DNA from: Candidatus Rifleibacteriota bacterium
GTDB taxonomy: Bacteria; Muiribacteriota; Ozemobacteria; Ozemobacterales; Ozemobacteraceae
Assembly: GCA_018818125.1 (NCBI GenBank)
Contig: JAHISQ010000031.1
Location: 97,937 to 161,936 of the forward strand
DNA length: 64,000 bases
Direction of reading: 5' to 3'
Part shown: positions 44,014 to 50,207 of the stretch, in pieces
Numbering within the stretch: the stretch's first letter is position 1
Layout of the letters: every line of letters begins with the position of its first letter
Position numbers and translations under genes: made by a program
Notes under the pieces: generated by a model
The model's database searches: none
What the model saw: the letters and a program-made list of their open reading frames with translations, nothing else
Told to the model about the DNA's origin: nothing

Positions 44014-45587
44014 GAGGCTTGGCTGCACTGATCATTTTCATCTGCCTTTATCCTGTTGTCCTGCCGGCAGAGCAACCGCCCAGAACGGTAATAACCAGTT
44101 ACAATCTGCACGACAACGACAGCATAAGTTTCTGTACCGGAACCAGCATGGGAATATTGATTCCGGCAGGGCAAAGCATTGAGTTTATTGTTCCAGAGGC
44201 TTTCAAAAACAGACTGCCAAACTTTGCAAGAATCAGACATCGCAAAGATCGCACATTTCTGGCTGAAAGTGCAGCAGAATTTGACCCTGATAGCCCATGG
44301 CTGTCGGTTTATTTTCATAACCCTCGCACCAGCGAATGGGTAGTATGGCAAGACCAGTTCGGATCTAAAAAGCGATCAGCAGTTTGCCCGCCTGCTGCAC
44401 CCAAACAGAACACGCTTTATAATTTTCCGGAATTTGTCGGCATGTTTTCGCCAGATCGGATAAGAGTGTACAACCACAGTGAAGGAGACCCGGCACGCGC
44501 CACCGCATCGCTACATGGCATCGAAGTGTTTTATTTGAGCGCCGACAACAACAGCAGCGAGAAAACTCAAAGCAAAATAGTCAGCAATTTTGAGAAGCTT
44601 AACAGTGCAACCCTCAAATACTCTCTTGACCACCAGATAGGCATAGAATTGAGCCCCGGAGAAAACATCGAGTTTGAGTTCCCTGATGAGTTCAAGCATC
44701 GCGACATAATCCAGGTTGTACTGAAGCATCGCAAAGACCTGGCTTACGCAGCAGACCCGCAGGATTACAATGCATTTGATCCAAATGCCGCCTACATTCT
44801 CTGCGAAGCTCACAACTCACTTAACAAACTCTGGTATAAATGGGCCGACCGCTCAAGCATTGCCAAGTTTTCGGAGGTTAGAGCGGCAGAAAACGCCGAG
44901 AACGAGACTTTACACAATTGCCTGCGCACCTTTGGCTCAATAAAACCTGACAAATTCCGTATCACCAACGTCGGCAAAGGCGACCCGAAAATGTCGACAG
45001 CCAATATTCACGAACTTGAAATCATCTTTGTACCAGCCAGTCAGGGTGGAATCAAAATCGAACGGATTTTCACACCAGAAACAGCTTTCAGCGACATGCA
45101 GGCAGCAAAACCGGTTCCGCTTCTTGGAGGCGGCCCAAGACTGGGCGGCAGATTTCCCGGTGCCGTGCTGTTAGGCAAAAATCGCGCTGAGCGCGCACAA
45201 AGACTGCAGCAACTACCGGAACAGTTCAGGTTTGACCTAAACAATGAACACAGCGCAGACGGCAGCATGCTCATAGAACTGCCGCCAGGCTACAAAATTG
45301 AGCTGGTTGAGCTGGCTCTTGGCGACCTTGATATAACCAGTCTCGAACACAACAAAGACGGTTATTTTGGCAGGTCAGGGCAGGCTCAGGCTTCGATTTT
45401 CATCGTAACTGCAATCAGCAAAAATATAGCGCTGATCAGGAACAACAACATTGGCATGGCCGGGTTCGTGACCTGCGGCGGACCGGTTACTGAGTATATA
45501 AGTAACAGCGGCGATCATCTGCTGATAAAGATCACAAATGATGAGGCCTTTCTGATGGGCTACCGGATAACACTAAGTAAGCAATAA
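44004..45587 (+). CDS. Exported protein with internal repeats (527 aa), unknown function
   Basis: A signal peptide (residues 1-22) is followed by two long similar repeats, about 28-183 and 192-349. Both contain a Gly-Glu/Gln-Ser/Asn-Ile-Glu-Phe strand, a Phe-Lys-x-Arg segment, His-Arg-Lys-Asp, a Ser/Lys-Pro-Asp-Arg/Lys-Phe/Ile-Arg stretch, and a closing Gly-Asp-Pro-x-x-x-x-Thr-Ala with His-x-x-Glu-Val/Ile. A shorter third version spans about 410-527. Beta-sandwich (carbohydrate-binding-like) modules are possible, but I cannot name one. GGAGGG lies just before ATG 44004, inside the preceding gene. Confidence 0.72.
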   Translation: MRMRGLAALIIFICLYPVVLPAEQPPRTVITSYNLHDNDSISFCTGTSMGILIPAGQSIEFIVPEAFKNRLPNFARIRHRKDRTFLAESAAEFDPDSPWLSVYFHNPRTSEWVVWQDQFGSKKRSAVCPPAAPKQNTLYNFPEFVGMFSPDRIRVYNHSEGDPARATASLHGIEVFYLSADNNSSEKTQSKIVSNFEKLNSATLKYSLDHQIGIELSPGENIEFEFPDEFKHRDIIQVVLKHRKDLAYAADPQDYNAFDPNAAYILCEAHNSLNKLWYKWADRSSIAKFSEVRAAENAENETLHNCLRTFGSIKPDKFRITNVGKGDPKMSTANIHELEIIFVPASQGGIKIERIFTPETAFSDMQAAKPVPLLGGGPRLGGRFPGAVLLGKNRAERAQRLQQLPEQFRFDLNNEHSADGSMLIELPPGYKIELVELALGDLDITSLEHNKDGYFGRSGQAQASIFIVTAISKNIALIRNNNIGMAGFVTCGGPVTEYISNSGDHLLIKITNDEAFLMGYRITLSKQ

Positions 45588-45745
45588 CAGTTTGTTCACC
45601 CTGTAGTGAATGTTCATGTTCACGTTCGGTTAGGACTGGCTAAAATGCCAGTTGCAAACTAACGGATCGAGCAATTTTTCAATAATATTGCGATTTTCTG
45701 TCGCAAAGGCTGCACGCCATTAGATCTTCAGCCTCTTTTTTATGT

Positions 45746-45762
45746 AAAAAAAAAAAAAAAAA
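45746..45762. repeat. Homopolymer of 17 A
   Basis: A run of 17 A interrupts an otherwise ordinary intergenic region. It could be a slippage-prone tract or a sequencing artefact; the exact length should not be trusted. Confidence 0.8.
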
Positions 45763-45966
45763 TAGGCCGTATACGCGAGATTGCATAAGCTGGACTAACC
45801 ATTTCTGCAACTGGAGCCAAGCTACTTCGCCATTGCACTTTAGTGTACACCGTGTTAGAAATAACTGTAAGCGAAAAATTGCACTTAAAAAAAAATGTTC
45901 AGTCCTTTGAGAGATCAAACAGTCACAGCTTTTGGCGTATTTCGACTTCCATGAGTCAAAATGTCT

Positions 45967-46140
45967 TCATGGAGCTTGATTAAAGCCACCGTAGAAAATG
46001 TACCCGCCGAGCTTCCAGTTTGGGTCAGTTCTTTCTACAAAGAATTTGTCGAAAACAGCCGCTCTTAGCGGTTTATCGTCAAGTTCGAATGAGGCGTCCG
46101 GCGTATTTTTAAAAACTAAAAATTTACTACTTTTTTCAGG
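45967..46140 (-). pseudogene. Possible remnant of a gene 3' end
   Basis: On the minus strand a frame open from about 46140 to the TGA at 45969-45967 reads as a plausible protein C-terminus. It has Asn-Thr-Pro-Asp-Ala-Ser-Phe-Glu-Leu-Asp-Asp, then Phe-Asp-Lys-Phe-Phe-Val-Glu-Arg, and ends Gly-Gly-Tyr-Ile-Phe-Tyr-Gly-Gly-Phe-Asn-Gln-Ala-Pro. There is no start codon, and codon choice resembles neighbouring genes. The upstream part would run into the pseudo-receiver gene on the other strand, so only a tail survives if it is real. A 35-codon plus-strand ORF overlaps it and is the main alternative. Confidence 0.3.
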
Positions 46141-46157
46141 GTGTAAAAAGGAAAAGA

Positions 46158-46565
46158 ATGATGAGAAGGAAAATTCTGTTGATTGATGACACTGGCTTTA
46201 ATCGCAAGCTCATTCAAGAATTGCTGACCACAACCGACCTGGAGCTCTTAGAGGCAAAGAACGAGCAACAGGCTGTGGAAATGGCAATCCGCCAACACCC
46301 TTCCCTGATACTTATGGGAATGGAAATATCAGTTATAAGAAGCAAGGAGGTGATTAAAAATCTGCAGCAAAATCCAGCGACCTGGGACATTCCAATCATT
46401 CCTCTCACCGGTCAATCCGCAGAAAATAAACCTGCAGGGTTTTCTATGGAGAGGTTCAAAGGTTTATCAACCAGACCAATTCAACTTAAGACTCTTGTTG
46501 CCAAACTTCAGCCTTACGTGAATATCGCAAAATTGATGGCTGGCAAAAAATCATTTTCAACATAA
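46158..46565 (+). CDS. Pseudo-receiver protein (response-regulator fold without phosphoacceptor Asp)
   Basis: The 135-residue protein is a stand-alone CheY-like domain: Ile-Leu-Leu-Ile-Asp-Asp at 6-11, helix 1 with Phe-Asn-Arg-Lys-Leu-Ile, and Ile-Ile-Pro-Leu-Thr-Gly. At the phosphorylation site, Leu-Ile-Leu-Met-Gly54-Met-Glu has Gly where Asp is expected. The Lys of the usual Lys-Pro is Arg (Thr-Arg-Pro-Ile). It therefore cannot be phosphorylated in the normal way and probably works by protein binding. Two ATGs are adjacent at 46158 and 46161 after an AAGGAAAAG. The small helical protein at 46631 follows on the same strand. Confidence 0.8.
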   Translation: MMRRKILLIDDTGFNRKLIQELLTTTDLELLEAKNEQQAVEMAIRQHPSLILMGMEISVIRSKEVIKNLQQNPATWDIPIIPLTGQSAENKPAGFSMERFKGLSTRPIQLKTLVAKLQPYVNIAKLMAGKKSFST

Positions 46566-46630
46566 GCAATATTTTATGAACCCGGAACGCACAATAAAAA
46601 TAGAAAAGATCATTTCAGAGGAGATTTTAT

Positions 46631-46891
46631 ATGAAAATGGAACATATTGAACTGGTATGGGAATCACTCGCGCAATTCGAGAGAGAAAGGCTAACTTTTG
46701 GCGACTTTCTTGAGCACCTTGGCAAATCCCTTGAATCTGCTGATATCATGGAAGCAAAGATTATCGGAGAAGCGGCCAGAGAGCTTGATTTCGCTCTGGC
46801 AACAAACCCAAACGCGAAAATAAAAGTTACACAGGTCATCGGAAAAATGAAGTCTCGTCTTATGTCGCGACTAAAAGCAACGGCGAACTGA
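46631..46891 (+). CDS. Small helical protein of unknown function (86 aa)
   Basis: Family not recognised. The 86 residues are mostly charged and helix-forming, with no Cys and no signal peptide. The basic tail (Lys-Met-Lys-Ser-Arg-Leu-Met-Ser-Arg-Leu-Lys) could bind nucleic acid or a partner protein. GAGGAG lies about eight bases before ATG 46631, a strong ribosome site. Its position 65 bases after the pseudo-receiver suggests co-expression. Confidence 0.6.
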   Translation: MKMEHIELVWESLAQFERERLTFGDFLEHLGKSLESADIMEAKIIGEAARELDFALATNPNAKIKVTQVIGKMKSRLMSRLKATAN

Positions 46892-46962
46892 ACATACTTA
46901 GGCACAATTGCGTATATAAATATTTATGAGGGGATCCGCTTAAGTTTGCTTCACAATCTATA

Positions 46963-47160
46963 TCAATAATGTGGCGGCTTTTCGTCGTGTCCACGGTCTT
47001 CGCCGATCGGCGAAGGTTCGGATTTGGGTCGCAGGCGTGAAAGTTCTTTTTGACAACGATCTAACTGGCGTTGCTGATCAACAATAACCTCGTTTAATTC
47101 TTCGACGTATTTTTCGAGGTAGGTCATGCGTTTTTCAAGCTCAATGATACTGGTTTCCAT
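46963..47160 (-). CDS. slyX: SlyX family protein
   Basis: The 65-residue protein matches SlyX in length and layout: an N-terminal coiled coil (Leu-Glu-Lys-Arg-Met-Thr-Tyr-Leu-Glu, then Val-Glu-Glu-Leu-Asn-Glu-Val-Ile), a Gln/Arg-rich second half, a Pro-rich linker and the characteristic Pro-Pro-His-Tyr end. The function of SlyX is unclear; it was named for a link to FKBP-type SlyD. It lies downstream of the tandem phosphatase genes on the minus strand. The out-of-frame phosphatase-like remnant overlaps its start by 20 bases. Confidence 0.88.
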   Translation of the reverse strand: METSIIELEKRMTYLEKYVEELNEVIVDQQRQLDRCQKELSRLRPKSEPSPIGEDRGHDEKPPHY

Positions 47161-47323
47161 GGTTATTGCCCTCTGATCGGTGAATTATCAACAGACTCAC
47201 ATCATCTCTGCAATCGTCGCGGCCGGCAAGTAAAGAATCATTTCCGAGCCGGGCAAGAAGAATCATAGCTTTTCTGGCACTCTCAGACAATATTTTGGCG
47301 CGCTGCTGTTGTGTCGTTACAGT
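47141..47323 (-). pseudogene. Out-of-frame remnant of a SpoIIE-type phosphatase C-terminus
   Basis: Between slyX and the phosphatase gene at 47283, a minus-strand frame of 60 codons is open from 47323 to a TGA at 47143-47141, shifted one base from that gene. After a helical stretch (Ser-Ala-Arg-Lys-Ala-Met-Ile-Leu-Leu) it contains Asp-Asp-Cys-Arg-Asp-Asp-Val-Ser-Leu-Leu-Ile-Ile. The intact neighbour ends with Glu-Asp-Cys-Asp-Asp-Asp-Met-Thr-Leu-Val-Val-Ile, the closing metal-site motif of PP2C phosphatases. The frame lacks a start codon of its own near the edge. It most likely survives from a deleted third tandem copy; an extension reached by frameshifting is the alternative. Confidence 0.5.
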
Positions 47324-50207
47324 TTATCACAACCAGTGTCATATCATCATCGCAATCTTCGGCAGCTACGCGGCTGAAGACTTCAGCCATAACAGCATCA
47401 TGCCATGCCTTGGGACAGATATTGTTGCATTTAAGCAGGCTATCGAGAAAATACAAAAAGCCAGCTTCGCCATTGCGGTACAAGCCGCCAGTGTAAAGAA
47501 CCAGACTTTCATCAGCACTGAGCTTTATTTTAACAACTCTGCAATCAGCTATTTTGCCTGCGCCCAGCGGCGTTGAGGGCATATCTATAATTTTAGCATC
47601 ACGCGTGCTGCGGTTAATAACAATTGGAAAACAGTGGCCGGCATTAGCAATAGTTATTTCAGCAGTCTGCGTATTGAGCAGAACACACTGCATGGTCATG
47701 AATTTTCTTCTGGCGCGACTGCTCAACTCACGCAAAAGAACGTCAAGACGGCATAAAAGTTTGTCTGGCTGACCGTAAAGATCAACGAGTTGCAGCAGGG
47801 CAGCCTTCATAAAGGCGGTGATGAGACTGACGCCAATACCATGCCCAGCCACATCCCCGGTTAAAATCATTACCCTCTGGTCAGCAAGCTGATCAATTTC
47901 GAGATAATCGCCGCCAAACTGGCTTTGGCTTGATTCAGCGCCAAAGTATGTCAGTTTACCAGCTGTCGCTGGTTCTGACATGCTGTCGCTGAGTTTTTCC
48001 TGTACGGTCGAAGCAACATGCAATTCTTCAAGATCGACGAGCGTCGTATTAAATACTTTGGCGAGATCGCCAAATTCATCGCCACCAAGGTCAGGCAATC
48101 TGAAGGCAAAGTCTCTTTTCTGGAGAGCTTGAATACCATGTTGCAGCTCAGCCAGTGGCATCAAAACCGAGCGTGCCACAAACAACCCCATGGCCAAAGA
48201 AACCAGAATACTGACGATTGCCAGGGCCACAAAAATCCACTTTTTCTGTTGCACTTGACGATCAATTGTGGCCGTCGGGTAAAGACCAATCAAACGCATT
48301 GTATCAAGCGAGGTACATTTAAGCCCCATAAGGAGGTGCTTTTCGCCATCCCAGTCGCAAAAATCGATTTCGGTTCCGTTTTTTTCGCGCAGTTTGGCAG
48401 AATACATGAGTAGCTGTTCATTTTTGAGCATTTCAGGCGGATTTGCATAATAAAAGTCTTCATCTACTGCCATAATCTTGAGACCAAGCGGGTTACGGTT
48501 AAAGTTGGTCAGTAACCGATCAATGTATTCTCTCTGCAAAAGGTCTGCTTTCCAGAGATACAGAAACACGTAATTGGCCAGCCCCGTTTTAGAATGTCTT
48601 ATAACTTCTATATAGGCAGGGTAATATCTGAGTCCCATTCCCCACTGCCAAAATGATCCTGTTGCCGCAAAAAACTCCTGAAACATTTCGATTGGGCGCA
48701 ACTGCCCGAGAGATTCGGCAATCAGCTCGACTTGCGCCATCTGCATTTCTGGGATAGTAGTGCGGTTAAGCAGTGACAAATAGTAGCTGCCCAGCTTACC
48801 CATTGAGTCGACAAGTGTTTGCTGTGCCTTGTAGCGCTCCCAATCCATGTTTACCTCTTCGACAAACTTGCCATTCTTCATTACGCCGTTCTCACTGCCA
48901 ATGTAAGGCGTATTGCTACCGATCAGATACAAGCGAAAAGGCTCTTTACTCTGCTGTGCCAGGAAATCTACAATCATCCTGCGGGTTGGTGGGTGCTGTT
49001 CAAGCTCGGGTTTCAGCCTTGCAAGCGCCTTGTTCATACGGCGCAGTTGCCGCGCAAACTCACCAACAAACATTTCATCAATGCTCTGCAGATAAGTTAC
49101 CCCTTTACTGAAACCCTCAGTCTGCAGAAAAAGACGATACTGCCCAATATAATCAAAACCGATCAGTGCCATAATCAGCAGCGAAATGGCATTTGAAAGC
49201 ACGAACAAAATTATCAGCTGTTTTCTTATACTTATGCTCAGGCTTTTTCCACAACAAAAAACCAGAAAACTACGCCAGAGAACGAACAGCGACATAACCA
49301 CAAGCACCAGAACTGCCACCTGGGCATTACGTCCCAGAACAAGCCGATCAATTTTATCAGTGTCAATGTAGCAAATTCCATGCAGATCAGTGCGCATTGC
49401 ATTTTTAAAAACATACCAGTTGCGCACTTTATAAGGATTATCGTAGCTTTTGCATATCGCCGCCAGTTCGTCTGGCGTCAGATCTGGCCGATCAGACCCC
49501 AGCCATTGCCCATCTTTGACAACCCCAAGTCTAAGATTAGATCCGGCTGCCGCCAGCTTTATCTGCAGTTCAAGACCAGGAATACCTTTTAAGAGGCTGT
49601 GATCAAAAAAAACAACGAGACTCTTGTTTTGCCTCATCCTGATCCACGTCAGCTTCTTCTGCAATGAACTGTCTGAGGAAATCAGTCTTATATTTCGCCC
49701 GGAATAGCATTGGGCATGAAGTTCTGGAAAAAACTGCGGGCCAAAAATTTCACGTAAATTCGCTGTTTCACTGGCAGCTGCCACTTCACGACGACGGTGG
49801 CCAATATCATACAATGTACGCCAGGCATATTGCCAGTCTGCATTGATACATTTCCAGTCAAAATCTGCCGCAACAATGCCTCCATTCTTACCCCAGATCA
49901 GATATTCAAATTGTAAACCGCTACTCTCTCTGAATTCAACGAGTGTCTTTTGCAGCTGTTTTGGGCCTTTGGAATCTGTAAAGATCGAATTCATAAGAGT
50001 GCAGATATACAGGTTGGCATCGGCCGAAATGCGCAAACGCTCAAGAAGGTCGGTAGCTTCAATCTGATAGCGCCGCAAAGAGGTCTCAGTCATAACATTC
50101 TCGAAATAAGCAAAAGCCTGCCAGGCAACCAGCAAAGGCACCAGCACAGCAAAAAAGTTAAAAGTCAGCCAGTTGGCAATACACTTGCGTTTTGTTTTAT
50201 CAGTCAT
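47283..50207 (-). CDS. Membrane sensor protein with HAMP and SpoIIE-type PP2C domain, metal site altered
   Basis: The 974-residue protein has a first helix (about 14-31), an extracytoplasmic loop to about 290, two close helices (about 295-350), a second loop to about 655, a fourth helix and HAMP domain (about 660-735), and a C-terminal PP2C domain from about 750. The PP2C part keeps Gly-Gly-Asp-Tyr, Gly-Asp-Val-Ala-Gly-His-Gly and the final Asp-Asp-Asp-Met-Thr. However, the usual Tyr-Thr-Asp-Gly is Tyr-Thr-Gly907-Gly, losing a metal-binding Asp by what could be a single base change. Such proteins normally dephosphorylate anti-sigma-factor antagonists; this one may be weak or inactive. It overlaps the upstream gene by eight bases. 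Confidence 0.88.
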   Translation of the reverse strand: MTDKTKRKCIANWLTFNFFAVLVPLLVAWQAFAYFENVMTETSLRRYQIEATDLLERLRISADANLYICTLMNSIFTDSKGPKQLQKTLVEFRESSGLQFEYLIWGKNGGIVAADFDWKCINADWQYAWRTLYDIGHRRREVAAASETANLREIFGPQFFPELHAQCYSGRNIRLISSDSSLQKKLTWIRMRQNKSLVVFFDHSLLKGIPGLELQIKLAAAGSNLRLGVVKDGQWLGSDRPDLTPDELAAICKSYDNPYKVRNWYVFKNAMRTDLHGICYIDTDKIDRLVLGRNAQVAVLVLVVMSLFVLWRSFLVFCCGKSLSISIRKQLIILFVLSNAISLLIMALIGFDYIGQYRLFLQTEGFSKGVTYLQSIDEMFVGEFARQLRRMNKALARLKPELEQHPPTRRMIVDFLAQQSKEPFRLYLIGSNTPYIGSENGVMKNGKFVEEVNMDWERYKAQQTLVDSMGKLGSYYLSLLNRTTIPEMQMAQVELIAESLGQLRPIEMFQEFFAATGSFWQWGMGLRYYPAYIEVIRHSKTGLANYVFLYLWKADLLQREYIDRLLTNFNRNPLGLKIMAVDEDFYYANPPEMLKNEQLLMYSAKLREKNGTEIDFCDWDGEKHLLMGLKCTSLDTMRLIGLYPTATIDRQVQQKKWIFVALAIVSILVSLAMGLFVARSVLMPLAELQHGIQALQKRDFAFRLPDLGGDEFGDLAKVFNTTLVDLEELHVASTVQEKLSDSMSEPATAGKLTYFGAESSQSQFGGDYLEIDQLADQRVMILTGDVAGHGIGVSLITAFMKAALLQLVDLYGQPDKLLCRLDVLLRELSSRARRKFMTMQCVLLNTQTAEITIANAGHCFPIVINRSTRDAKIIDMPSTPLGAGKIADCRVVKIKLSADESLVLYTGGLYRNGEAGFLYFLDSLLKCNNICPKAWHDAVMAEVFSRVAAEDCDDDMTLVVINCNDTTAARQNIV

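Larger units (their letters stand above)
45588..46157. other. 570-bp region without a confident gene
   Basis: It holds a hairpin after the preceding gene (ACTGGC-6-GCCAGT at 45635-45652, extended by GTTAG/CTAAC), a run of 17 A at 45746-45762, and a further A-rich run near 45887. A minus-strand frame of about 60 codons (listed separately) reads like a protein end. AT content and homopolymers are higher than in the genes around it. I see no tRNA or known riboswitch. Confidence 0.5.

Noticed and set aside
45679..45918. 79-codon minus-strand frame
   Set aside because: It depends on reading the 17-A run as a string of Phe, has no ribosome site and no protein character.
45961..46068. 35-codon plus-strand ORF
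   Set aside because: Plausible composition but no ribosome site, and it overlaps the more convincing minus-strand fragment; kept only as an alternative to that entry.
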